Positions 47,197 to 60,200 of a stretch of 64,000 nucleotides of DNA are shown here, in pieces. Position numbers and translations under genes: made by a program. The stretch is taken from the NCBI GenBank assembly GCA_903907075.1, contig CAIVMQ010000111.1, forward strand, positions 51,466 to 115,465, given 5' to 3'. The stretch comes from an uncultured Bacteroidia bacterium (GTDB lineage: Bacteria; Bacteroidota; Bacteroidia; Bacteroidales; Prolixibacteraceae). Numbering within the stretch: the stretch's first letter is position 1; every line of letters begins with the position of its first letter. Below the pieces are notes generated by a model. The model was given only the letters and a program-made list of their open reading frames with translations. It was not told where the DNA came from and did not search any database.

Positions 47197-47703
47197 ACAG
47201 CAAGAGTCACTTTGATAGCACAAGTATAACCGAATCAACGTAACAATATATAATTTATTGCGATATCCTAGCTTTTTAGGCTATCATCAAAAGCTATTAT
47301 CTTTTTTAAAACTGACTGCAGGTATAGATAAGTGATTTATTATTAGTTAACCCAATTTTTATTCTCATTAACTTAAATCCTAGAGTTGCGAAATGCTACT
47401 ATAATTAAAGATAGTTATTTGTAAACTTAACATAAATCCCAGCACAGAAATATCCTAGAAAATATCCGGATCTAGGTTCTACTAAACAATAAAAACACAA
47501 CGAATATCAACGAGATAATCCCCTATTCTCTGGCCCTATTACTTAAAAGATAACTTGTCATCGGAAACGTTATCCCACTAATCCGAGTGTGATTATAGTC
47601 ACATTAATTTACACCAAAGAAAAAAAATTTTACCCTGAAACTGATTTCCCCTTTAATTGTGTAAAAATTAACCATAAACGTTTTATTTTTAACACTAAAC
47701 GTC
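47197..47703. other. Gene-free AT-rich spacer after speA
   Basis: About 500 bases rich in A and T with stop codons in all frames. I see no tRNA, no clear terminator for speA and no inverted repeat of note apart from short complementary pieces near 47583-47610. It precedes the promoter of the surface-protein block. Confidence 0.6.
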
Positions 47704-47734
47704 TTGTATTGGCAAGTTATTTTACCTATATTTG
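47704..47734 (+). promoter_or_regulatory. Best promoter match of the window, upstream of the giant gene
   Basis: TTG at 47704-47706, exactly 20 bases, TATATTTG at 47727-47734. Both elements and the spacing fit the Bacteroidota consensus. Transcription should begin near 47741, which leaves either a 17-base leader to the small frame at 47758 or a leader of about 470 bases to the giant gene at 48215. Confidence 0.6.
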
Positions 47735-47757
47735 TATATTTCACTTATGAGAGTTTA

Positions 47758-47958
47758 ATGGAATCTTCCTTTTTTAAGAGTAATCTTTTTTACAAAAAGA
47801 GTTCACCGGTAAAGAAAAATAAAGATTATAGTATACTAACGAAGTGGATTATCGGACTATTTTATATCACTAGATCATTAAAAAGGATAGTAGATATTTA
47901 CTCTGAGTATTTAGAGAAGCGGATTTCGATCAGACTAAATAGGATAAACGCAACATAA
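47758..47958 (+). CDS. Possible small basic protein in the leader of the giant gene
   Basis: 66-codon open frame starting MESSFFKSNLFYKKSSP at an ATG placed where a ribosome would first load after the 47704 promoter. The product would be strongly basic with one weakly hydrophobic stretch (LTKWIIGLFYI). No family is recognised. It may instead be untranslated leader. Confidence 0.25.
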   Translation: MESSFFKSNLFYKKSSPVKKNKDYSILTKWIIGLFYITRSLKRIVDIYSEYLEKRISIRLNRINAT

Positions 47959-47990
47959 TTAGCCCCATCCATTTATTTATACAAATAAAA

Positions 47991-48218
47991 TTGAGCGCTA
48001 TACTTACTATATTAATTGCGGCTTTCCTTGGATATGGTAATCTACTATCGGGATTTGCAAGGGGAAATTCTAACCTTATTTCATCGGTATACAATTTTAC
48101 CGAAACACAACACTCTCCATTTCTATATATAAACACTAAGATTCACATTCTAGTAAACAGTGAAGCTGGCTTAAGAAATTTACCCGCTCTTTTTATTGAA
48201 AAACCTCGAATCTTATGA
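47991..48218 (+). CDS. Possible 75-residue exported peptide overlapping the giant gene
   Basis: Frame opening with TTG at 47991 whose first residues look like a signal peptide (SAILTILIAAFLGYGNLLSG). It ends with TGA at 48216-48218, so the giant gene's ATG and this stop share the bases ATGA, the usual layout for translational coupling. Against it: no ATG, unusual composition and no recognised family. Confidence 0.3.
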   Translation: MSAILTILIAAFLGYGNLLSGFARGNSNLISSVYNFTETQHSPFLYINTKIHILVNSEAGLRNLPALFIEKPRIL

Positions 48219-51200
48219 GAATGCTATCCCACTATAAATTGGTTCTGATTACCGGGGTTATTTCTGTACTTCTGGGGTTAGCAAATCAATCCATGGGGGC
48301 AGCCAGAACAGCCAGTGTTTCCGGGAATTGGAATGCTACAGCTACCTGGGGCGGAGCAGCTGTACCAACCAATGCTGATGACATAACCATTAATACTGGG
48401 ATTACTGTTACCATGAATGTCGCAGGCTCTAGTACGGTAATCACATCAATGGGAAACGGATCGTCAATTACAGGTGCGAGCATATTAACACTTCAGGCAA
48501 TAGCAACAATTACGATACCGGCAGCAGCAACAGCCACAATCTCCTGCCCTGTTGCTGGGGCAACAACGAGTTTAACCAAGCTTGGAACGGGTATATTAAT
48601 CTTATCTGAAACAAATACCTATACTGGTTCAACAACTATAAGTGCAGGAACATTGCAACTTGGAAATTCTTCTGCATTAGGAACAATCGCCGGCGGAACA
48701 TCAATTACAAGTGGGGCTGTACTTGATCTTAATGGGCAGACATACAGTACAACAGAAGCCCTTACTGTAAACGGCACCGGGATTTCTTTAGGTGGTGCAT
48801 TAATAAACAGCTCCGGAACGCCTGCAAGCTTTAGTGGAGCAGTTACACTTGGGGCAATAAGCAGCATTGGCGGGGCAGGGGATTTCACTATCGCAGGTGC
48901 TCTGTCAGGAAATTTTGCCTTGACAAAGGTTGGTGCAGGAGTGATAACACTTGGTAATAATAGCTCTACAGCAGCAATAACGGTTAGTGTCGGAACACTG
49001 AAGCTGGGGAGTACTTCTTCATTGGGTACAAACGGAAGTGGAACATCAATTACAAGTGGGGCTGTACTTGATCTTAATGGGCAGATATACAGTACAACAG
49101 AAGCCCTTACTGTAAACGGCACCGGGATTTCTTTAGGTGGTGCATTAATAAACAGCTCCGGAACGTCTGCAAGCTTTAGTGGAGCAGTTACACTTGGGGC
49201 AATAAGCAGCATTGGCGGGGCGGGGGATTTCACTATCGCAGGTGCTTTGTCAGGAAATTTTGCCTTAACAAAGGTTGGTGCAGGAGTGTTAACACTTGGT
49301 AATAATAGCTCTACAGCAGCAATAACGGTTAGTGTCGGAACACTGAAGCTGGGAAGTGCAACATCTTTAGGTACAAGCGCTGCTGGAACTGCCGTTAATA
49401 CTGGTGCTGCACTGGATCTGAACGGACAAAACTATACTACTGTTGCTGAAGCGCTCTCGATCAATGGAACCGGGATTGCTAGCTTAGGTGCACTGAAGAA
49501 CAGTTCGGCAACACCGGCAACCTATTCAGGGGATATAACTTTTGCAACGGCTGCCAGCATAGTTGGAGATGCTGGAACTATTGCTATAACTGGACTCCTA
49601 GTTAGTGGAACAACGACTATTACATTAGGAGGAACAGCAGGAGGCAGCGTTTCAACTGTTATTGCAGGAGCGCGTTCACTCGTAAAAGAGGGCACTGGCA
49701 CTTGGATACTTTCAGGTGTTAATACCTATAGTCTTACAACAACAGTTACAGCAGGGGAACTCAGATTAAACCCTAGTGCAAATAGTGCCCCCGCATCACA
49801 GTTTCAGTTAAATGGAGGAATATTAAGCACAACCGGAATAACTTCAGGGAGAACAATTACGAGTTCATCGACCCTGTTGCTAAGTGATAATTCTTCCCTG
49901 ACTTTGGGAGTCAATACGCATACGTTAACTTTTGCAAATAGTTCAGGTATTAGCTGGACAGCAGGAAAAATTTTAACTATCAATGGATGGACTGGCTCAC
50001 CCGGGGTGACAGGCACCGCGGGTAAAGTATTCTTTGGAGCTGCAACAGGAACCTTAACTTCAACACAGCTATCCGAAATTAAATTTACCGGATACACAGG
50101 AACCCCAATTCTACTCCCTACCGGAGAGCTTGTGCCAGCAATTGCAGCAGTATTAGCAATTACAGGCACTCCAACCGATTTAGGCAGTTTGTGCATTGGA
50201 ATAGCATCATCGTCAGTAACGTATACGATTACGAATACAAATGCTACGGCGACGGCTGTTTCAGTTACTTCAAATAATTCCCAGCTTGTTGTTTCCGGAC
50301 TCTCCTCCACTACGATTAGTGGTGATGGTGGTACGGCAACTTTTGTGGTAACTTTTACGCCAACAGGTGTCGGAAGCCAAAGTGCAACCATTACTGCAAC
50401 AAGCGCTTCAAGCAATTCTCCTACTATTTCGCTGACAGCCACAGGACTTGCTCTTCCAACTCCCCTGGTATTAACCGGAAGCACAATCTGTGCAACACCG
50501 GGTGGAAATGGAACAATTACCTCCACCACATCCGAAAGCGGCATAAATTACCAGTTATTTAATTCCGGCGGCACTGTTGTTGGATCGGCGCTGGCAGGAA
50601 CCGGTTCGTCCATCACCTGGTCAAGTCTGCCGGCAGGAACCGGTTATTATGCAAGGGGGACCAATGCAACAACTTCATGTGTTTCGCTCAATAGTAATGT
50701 CGTTGATGTTGCTACAAATCTAAATCCAATAGCTCTTGCATTAACCGGAAGTTCAATCTGTGCGTCGCAGGCTGGGAATGGAATAATTACCTCCAGCACA
50801 TCAGTGATCGGCATCAATTACCAACTCTATAACTCCGGGGCAATAGCCATTGGATCAGTGCAGGCTGGAACAGGATTAGGTCTTATCTGGTCAGGCTTAT
50901 CGGCTGGTACAGGGTATTATGTTGTCGGAACAAATGCAATAACTACATGTGTTTCGATAAATAGTAATGCTGTTGATGTAGCTACAAATCCAAATCCAAT
51001 CGCTCTTGTATTAACCGGAAGCATAATCTGTGCATCCCAGGGAACCAATGGTACGATTTCCTCCACTACATCAGAAAGCGGCATAACTTACCAGTTACTT
51101 AATTCCGGCGGCACTGTTGTTGGATCGGCGCTGGCAGGAACCGGTTCTGCTCTGACCTGGACAGGGTTATCTGCCGGTATCGGGTATTTTGTTATCGGAA

Positions 51201-54200
51201 CAAATGGTGCAACTTCATGTATTTCGCCAAATAGCAATGCTGTTGATGTTACTACAAATCCAAATCCAATAGCGCTCTCGATAATCGGAAGTACCATTTG
51301 TATATCACCGGGTGGAAATGGAATAATTACTTCTACCTCATCGGTAATCGGAATAAATTACCAGCTATTTAACTCCGGAGGAATTGCTGTTAAATCGGCG
51401 CTGCCTGGAACCGGTTCAGGGCTCACCTGGTCAGGGTTGTCTGCTGGTATAGGCTATTATGTTGTCGGGGCAGATGCAATAACTTTTTGTGCTTCACCCA
51501 CTAGCAATGCCGTTGATGTTGCGACAACTCTAAATCCAATAGCTCTTGTATTAACCGGAAGCTCAATCTGCGCAACACCCGGTGGAAATGGAACAATTAC
51601 TTCCAGCACATCTGTGAGCGGCATAAATTATCAGTTAGTTAACTCCGGGGGTACGGCAATTGGAACGGTACAACCGGGAACAGGATCTGGACTAACCTGG
51701 TCAGGATTATCGGCTGGTACCGGATATTATGTAATCGGCACAAATACAACAACTTCATGTGTTTCGCTAAATAGCAATGCCGTTAATGTTACTGCAAATC
51801 CAAATCCAATCGCTCTTGTTTTAACCGGAAGCACAATCTGTTTATCACCGGGTGGAAATGGGACCATTACCTCCTCCACATCGGTAAGTGGTATAAATTA
51901 TCAGTTATATAACTCCCTTGCTGCTCCTGTCGGAACGGCGAAGACAGGAACAGGTTCAGGACTTACCTGGTCAGGTTTATCAGCCGGGACCGGCTTTTAT
52001 GTTATTGGAACAAATGCAACAACATCGTGTGTTTCGCCAAATAGCAATTCCGTTGATATTATTACAACTCCAAATCCAATCGCTCTTGTATTAACTGGAA
52101 GTTCAATCTGTGTAGTGCCCGGTGGAAATGGAACAATTACCTCCTCCACATCGGTAAGTGGTATAAATTATCAGTTATATAATTCACTTGCTGCAGCTGT
52201 TGGAACGGCGTTAGCAGGAACAGGTTCAGGGCTTACCTGGTCAGGTTTATCAGCCGGAAACGGCTATTATGTAATTGGAACAAATGCAGCAACATCGTGT
52301 GTTTCACCTAATAGCAATGCGGTTAATATTACTACAAATCCAAATCCAACAATCACTGGAATCCTCATTGTATGCGTAGGTGCCACTACGCAATTAACAG
52401 GATCGGGAACTGCCGCTGGTTCATCTCCGTGGGTTTCAGCTGCACCAAGTATAGCTACAGTAGATAATTCAGGATTAGTAACTGGTATTTCTGCAGGAAC
52501 CTGCTTGATCACCTATACCAATTCAATTGGATGTGCTGGTTCGACTAATGTTACAGTGGATCCGGCTCCAATCGCACTTGCAACACCGGCCTTGCAAACA
52601 ATCTGTTCAGGGACAGCAACAGCTATTGGGCTTTCAAGTGCGACCACAGGGACGACATTTTCGTGGACTGCGACCCTGACAACAGGAACGGCTTCAGGAT
52701 TTTCGTCGGGGAGTGGAACAACTATCTCCCAGACACTGACCAATAGCACTTTATCGCCTGCGACTGTAACGTATACGATAACCCCATTAGCGAACGGATG
52801 CACAGGAACCCCACTAAATGTAGTGATTACCATTAATCCGTTGCCAACCGTAACGGCAATACCTACAACACAAGCATTTTGTACCGGAGGAACGACAGCA
52901 ATTAACCTTATCGGGTCTATTGGCGGAACGGTATTTGATTGGACTGCCTCAGATCCTTCAGGTTCAACTTCAGGATATTCAAACGGAACGGGAACTATAA
53001 TTGCGCAAACACTTGTAAATAATACCACTGCAACAACAACTGTTAATTACACCGTTACACCCAATGCCAATGGCTGCAGCGGCTCACCGCTTATCGTTCC
53101 GGTTATCGTAAATCCGAACTCATTTATTACATTATCATCCGCAGCAACCACAGATGCACAAGCTTTGTGCATAAATACTCCGTTGACCAATATTACTTAT
53201 GCTATTGGGGGAAGTGGTACCGGAACCATAATCTCAAGCGGAGGATTCCCTGCGGGGATAACAGGAACGTATTCAGGTGGAATCTATACAATAAGCGGAA
53301 CTTCAACTGAGTTTGGTACATTTTTTTATACCATAACAACTACTGGGCCATGTGTTCAAGCATCAGCGTCGGGAACGATAACATCGTATCCAACACCATC
53401 CGTTGACCCAATCGCGGACACCCCTTTCTGCAGTGGTTCTACCACCTCTGTTATCCCGGTCACGGGGCCTGTTCCAACTATTTTTAACTGGACCAACACA
53501 AATACGGCTATCGGACTAGGAGCAAGTGGTACGGGAGATATCCCATCATTTACGGCAACAAATCTAACCGCCAATCCGATCACAGGACTTATCACAATTA
53601 CACCTTCTACAACCGGATGCTTACCTACACCTTTAACCTTTACCATCACTATTAATCCTACACCTACATTAAGCACGCCCCTAACAGCTAATTCATGCAG
53701 TGGCAATCCATTTAGTTATACTCCAAACAGCCCCATTACAGGCACTACCTATACTTGGACCAGAGCGGCAAAGGCAGGAATCAGCAATCCGGCCTCTTCC
53801 GGAACTGGCAATATCAGTGAGACTCTTACCAATATTACCACAAATTCAATAACAGTAACTTATATCTACACGTTAACGGCAAATGGCTGTCCAAAAGCAC
53901 AAAATGTGCTGGTTACAGTAATTCCATCACCTATGCTAACCAGTACGCTAACACCTGCTGATATTTGCAGTAACTCAGCTTTTGTCTATACCCCGACCTA
54001 TTCAATTACAGGAACTATCGGAACATGGAGTAGAGCAGCTATTGCAGGAATCAGTAATCCTGTTGGATCCGGAACAGGCACTATTAACGAAACGCTGGTT
54101 AACACCTCTGCTAACCCTATTGATGTTGTTTATGTCTACAGCTTAAATGCCTCCGGATGTGTCAGCACGCAGAATGTAACTGTCAGAGTGAAGCCATCGC

Positions 54201-57200
54201 CACAATTATCCAGTACGCTAACTCCTGCCGGAATTTGCAGTAATGTACTGTTTAGTTATACCCCAACGAGTTTAACTACGGGGACAACTTTTTTGTGGAC
54301 GCGAGCATCCATAGCAGGAATAAACAGTAATCTACCTGGAGGTGGCACCAACGGTATAAGTGAAACATTGACTAATAGTACCGGAAGTACAATCTCGGTG
54401 GCTTATGTTTATACGTTGCGGGCAGCTACCTGTCAAATTACGCAGCAAGTCACTGTGCCGGTTAATCCACTTCCTACGGCAACGATTTCCGGAGTAACTA
54501 CGGTATGTCAAAATTCGGCCAATCCTTCGATTACACTCACAGGATTAACAGGTACCGCCCCGTACATGTTTACCTATTCTATCAACGGAGGAGCGAATCA
54601 GACCATCACCACCACCTCGGGAAACAGTGTTCAAATTAGTGTTCCTACCTCTGCATTAGGAACATTAATCTATAGTTTAGTATCTATTTCAGATGCAAAC
54701 AGTTGTTCGCAGGCCCAAGCAGGCAGTGCCACCGTAACCATCAGCTCACCTCCAACTGCCACAATTAGCGCCGCGGCGGCAGTATGTCAGAATTCTGCAT
54801 CAGCACCACTCGTTACGTTCACCGGATCCAATGGATCAGCCCCTTACACCTTTACCTATACTATCAACGGAGGGGCAAACCAAACGATAGCAACCGCAGT
54901 CGGCAGTACAGTAACTGTTGCAGCACCTTCAGCTATAGCGGGGACTTTTATCTACTCACTTATCAGTGTTTCGAGTGCAGCAGGATGTTCACAGCCACAA
55001 TCAGGATCAGCTACGGTAACAATAAATTCATTGCCTGTTTTAACATTATCACCTGCCTCAGTAACCATTTGTAACGGCGCAAGTACAACACTTTCAGTTA
55101 GTGGTGCAACCACCTATAGCTGGAGTCCTGTAACAGGATTATCATCGACTACCGGGGCAACAGTTACTGCCAATCCTACTACGACGACTACCTATACGGT
55201 TGTCGGAACAGACGGAAATGGTTGCGTTAACACCACTAATATTACAGTAACAGTAAACCAACTACCAACTCTAACGGTAACTCCGGCCTCTGCATCAATA
55301 TGTGAAGGGTCCAGTGTTACCCTCACTGCTAGTGGTGCAGTGGGATACAGCTGGAGCCCGGCCACAGGGTTATCTGCAACAAATATTGCTTCCGTAGATG
55401 CAGACCCTATTGTAACGACAACCTACACCGTTGCGGGAACCGATGGCAATGGGTGTACCAATACGAAAGCTGTAACGGTAAATGTTAATGCAGTTCCTGA
55501 ATTAACGAGCTCCTTAAATTTAGGAACAATTTGTGAAGGAGGAATAGTTTCATATTCTCCGACAGCTACACCGGCCACAGGAGTAACCTTTTCGTGGAGC
55601 AGGGCGGCAGTAGTAGGTAATCTTGCAGCCTCAGGAACAGGGGGCATCAGCGAAACACTAACGAATAACGGAACCACTTCGATTGGAACCAATTATATTT
55701 ATACGCTAACTACAGCAGGATGTTCGGTTACTGCTGCAGTATCTGTCGTAATTGTTCCTGCACCTACCGTTACCGTAAGTGCCTCGCCTGCTACCGTTTG
55801 TTCAGGATCCACGGTTACGCTTACATCATCGGCAATTTCAACTGCCAAACCACCAATTTTATTAACCGAAAATTTTAACACCGCTGCTGCTGGGGTAACC
55901 ACAGGCCCCAACGGATGGACAACAACCAATACATCGGCGGGAGGTACTCCTGCAAATGCGGCATGGACAGTTAGAGCAAGTAACTCTACATACAATACCA
56001 CTACCTTTCGTTCTAATGACAATTCTAATTTCTACCTCTCAAATAGTATCGCTCAAGGAACGGGTGGAACGACCAATACAACATTAATAAGTCCGGCATT
56101 TAGTACCGTAGGATACAATAGCCTCTCATTAGATTTCTGGCATTATTATAGAGATACTGGAAATTCAGGCGACTTTGCTTATGTTGAGATATCTGTAGAT
56201 GGAGGAACTAGTTGGACAACTGTAACAACTTACAATTCAACTTTAGGAAATTCGAATCCTTTTAATCAGAATCCTACGATTTCATTAGGTGGTTATATCG
56301 GGTATCCCAATGTTAAAATTCGTTTTAGATATGCCGCGACTAATGATTTTTATTGGGCAATAGACAATGTAACGGTATCCGGAACTTCGGCAGCTGTTCC
56401 GACAATTAGCTGGAGTTCGAACCCCGTTGGGTTATCTGCAACAACTGCCAATACTACGGCCGTAGTCGCAAGGACAACCACCTATACTGCTACCTATACC
56501 GATCCAACCACTAATTGCCCGGGAAGTGCATCTGTAACTGTAACCGCTATTCCACCCGCAGATGCCACCATTACGGCTGACTATTGTTCTGTTCCGGGGA
56601 TGATTAAGCTTACAGCACACCCGGGTCCGACAGGATTTTCCTACCAATGGACCAGCAGACCTGAGACAACGCAGTCGATCAATGTGAATATCGTATCCAA
56701 TTACACCGTATTGGTTACCGATCTGGGCACCGGATGTACCGGATTAGCATCCCTTCCCGTTTCTAATGAATTGGTTACCGATGGATCTTTTACGAATTTC
56801 AATGCTGCCTCACCCTCATTTGTTACTGAATATTCTCAAAACCAAGCTTATTGGAATCCTGCTGCTACTATTTATACCACAGGATTAGGACCAGAAGGAC
56901 TTTATGCGGTGAATACTAGTGCATGGTACGATGCTACTATGCCGTTAGGTTACCACATTAGTTTTCATGGTAGAGACCACACAAATAATACAGTCGGTGC
57001 GCGTAATTTCTTACTGGTGAACGGAAGTACAACGCTGATATCATCACCGGCAAGGCAGCGCATTATCTGGCAACAAACGATTACCGTTAAGCCTAACAGT
57101 GACTATTACTTCAGTGCATGGGCGATGAATCTAAATCCTGCATCACCGGCTAGATTGCAATTCGAGGTTAATGGTGTACTTGTAGGAACAATAGCGGATC

Positions 57201-60200
57201 TAAGTACGGCCCCTCAGCCTGCAACAGAAGGGGCTGTGGCACTATCTAACTGGGTGAATTTCTACAGTAATCCCAAATGGAGTTCGGGGGCTGCGACGAC
57301 AGCAGTTATTCGCATTCGAAATCTAAATACTACCGCAGGAGGAAATGACTTTGGATTGGACGATATCTCTTTTGGATCACTTGATCCCGCACCTTCGACG
57401 GTCGCTCCTACCTCGAATACCCCTGTCTGTGCAGGAAATCAAATACGATTATATCCAAATGTTACAGGTGGCAAATATCCCTATCACTTTAATTGGACAG
57501 GGCCTAACGGGTTTACCTCTACCGATTCAATTGCAGTAATTAACAATGCTGCAGCAGCTAATGCCGGCACATACACCTTATCCTTAACTGACGCTTATGG
57601 CTGTCCTGCCGTTACTGGAACAACTACGGTCAGTGTTAATTCATTAATGGTATGTTCGATAACAGGGGTTAATACGGCATGTCCAAGCACAACTGGATTA
57701 TCCTTCTCGGCTCCTGCCGGTGCACTAACTTATTCATGGTCGGTTACCAATGGGACCATAACAGGAGCTACGAATGTTCAGAATGTAACCGTTAATACCG
57801 CAGCGTCATGCGCAAATGCAATGATACTAACGCTAACAATTACCAATGCAACTTGTACCAGTACCTGCTCTAAAACTGTTCCTATTCAGGCTGTCACAGC
57901 ATGGACCACTGTTGCAGGAAGCCTAAACCGTTCTCTTCAATGTTCTGATGCTGCAGGACTTGCTGCCGCACAGCTTTTGGTTCCGGCTGCAACAAGCACT
58001 TGTACTCCGGTTATCACTCCGATAAAAACTAGCGGCCCATTTGTTGCAGGATCCTGTCCTCAATCGGGAACCTATACCAATACGTGGACTTTTAATGATG
58101 CATGCGGCAACCCATTCTCTTTTACTCAGGAAATTACGATTACCGACAACACCGCTCCTGCATGGACCACGGTTGGCACTGCATTAGACCGGTCTGTTGC
58201 CTGCACCGATGCGGTAGGTATAGCAGCAGCGTTAGTTCTGGCTCCTATTGCAACGGATAACTGTGCATCTTCAGTAACCTACACTGCAGTATCAGATATT
58301 ACAACACCCGGATTATGTCCGGGATCCTATACCCGTACTAGGAAATGGACAGCCAAGGACAATTGTAATAATACGAGCACGATCTTTACCCAGACGATTA
58401 TCGTTACTGATACCCAAGCCCCGGCATGGAACCAGGCGACCGGGGCACTCAATGCCACCTATAATTGTGGTAGCACGAGTGGTTTAGCCGCAACGCTGGC
58501 TGTAGCGCCAACAGCAACAGACGCCTGTGGATCTGCTGTCACTATCACGCTAGTTGCAGACAATACAACGACAGGAGGTTGTGCAGGTGCCTATACCCGG
58601 ATTAGAGAGTGGACTGCAAGTGACGCTTGTGCGAATACCAGCGCAAGGTATATTCAGACAATAGTTGTCCAGGATAATACGGCACCGGTATGGAATACTC
58701 CTGCAGGTGCGCTTACTATAATTCTGGAGTGTAGCGACGCTGCAGGTATTGCAGCCGCACAAGCGTTATTCCCCGTTGCCTCGGATAATTGTGATGTCAA
58801 TGTGACCAATATTGTAAAGACAACCGGTCTTTTTGTAGCAGGCACATGCCCTCAAGCCGGATCTTATACCAATACCTGGACAGTAACTGATGATTGCGGA
58901 AATATAAGTGCAGTATATACTCAGGTTATAACACTGGAGGATAATACTGCTCCTGTAGTTGTGCGCCCTTCGGACCAGTATATTTTATGCTCAGATCCAT
59001 CAACACCCGCTACTACAGGCACAGCCACGGCAACAGATAACTGCGATAGTGCTCCTGCACTTACCTATACCGATATCTTTATTGCAGGCAGTTGCCCAGG
59101 TAACTACACGATTAACCGGACTTGGAGAGCACAGGATCAATGTGGAAATTCAACTACTACCCTACAGCGGATATATGTACAGGATGTGGATCCTCCGGTA
59201 ATTACTTGCACGGTTTCCGGTAATCAATCGGTTAATTCAAATTGGGGAGTTGTTTATATCCATGCCGGCACCTCATGGGATGCCACTGCAGTAGATGGAT
59301 GCAGTAGCTTAACCCTTGCAACCCTTACCGGAGCGACTGCTAGCACCGGTTTAACGACCTTAAATGGGGTATCGTTCAATAATGGAGTAACAACGGTAAC
59401 ATGGATAGCTATCGATGCATGTGGAAATAGTTCAAGCTGCTCATTTAGCATAACAGTTTTCTCCGGCGCTGATTTATCGATCACTAAAACTGCCCTTCCT
59501 AATCCTGCAATTTTAGGTCAGAATATGACCTATACCATTACTGCACGAAATCTGGGTCCTGGATCGGCATCGAACGTATCTGTTGCGGAGACTCTTCCCT
59601 CAGGATTAACACTAGTTAGCTTCTCATCAACTACAGGACTTTATAATGGAGTAAACACTTGGAATATAGGGACTTTACCATTTAATGCAGTAACAATTCT
59701 GACGATCACTGCTAAGGCTAATGAAAGTCATTGTTCAAGTTTTACCAATACAGCTACGATAAGCTCCACCTCGCCCGATCCTGTTCTAACCAATAACAGT
59801 GCCACCTTAATCACGCCGGTTAACGATAACACAAATCCAGTTATTACCGTATGTCCCGTTACGCGTTTGCTATCCGGATGCACCACGAGTGACATTACCT
59901 CGCCTGTATTCTCAACTACCCTTGCCACCTCGTCGTATGCCGAGTTCAGTAATGCCACCAATAAAGGGGTAGCGACAGATAATTGTGGTATTGTAGCTGT
60001 AACCTACCAGGATGTAGCAAGTGGATCGAATCCCATTGTGGTGATCAGAACTTGGACTGTCATTGATGGCACAGGAAATACTGCGACGTGTAACCAGCGC
60101 ATCGAAGTCAAGGATTCGACGCCACCCACATTCACAGCACCTCCAGCATTTTCATTCTGTGTTGAGAATGTTGTATCGGCAGACTATCTCTTACACACTT

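Noticed and set aside
49804..50544. 246-codon open frame on the minus strand inside the giant gene
   Set aside because: It is the complement of a Thr/Ser/Ala-rich repeated coding region, which keeps antisense frames open. It has no domain or signal peptide. The same holds for the antisense frames at 48619-49233, 52513-53028 and 53356-53706.
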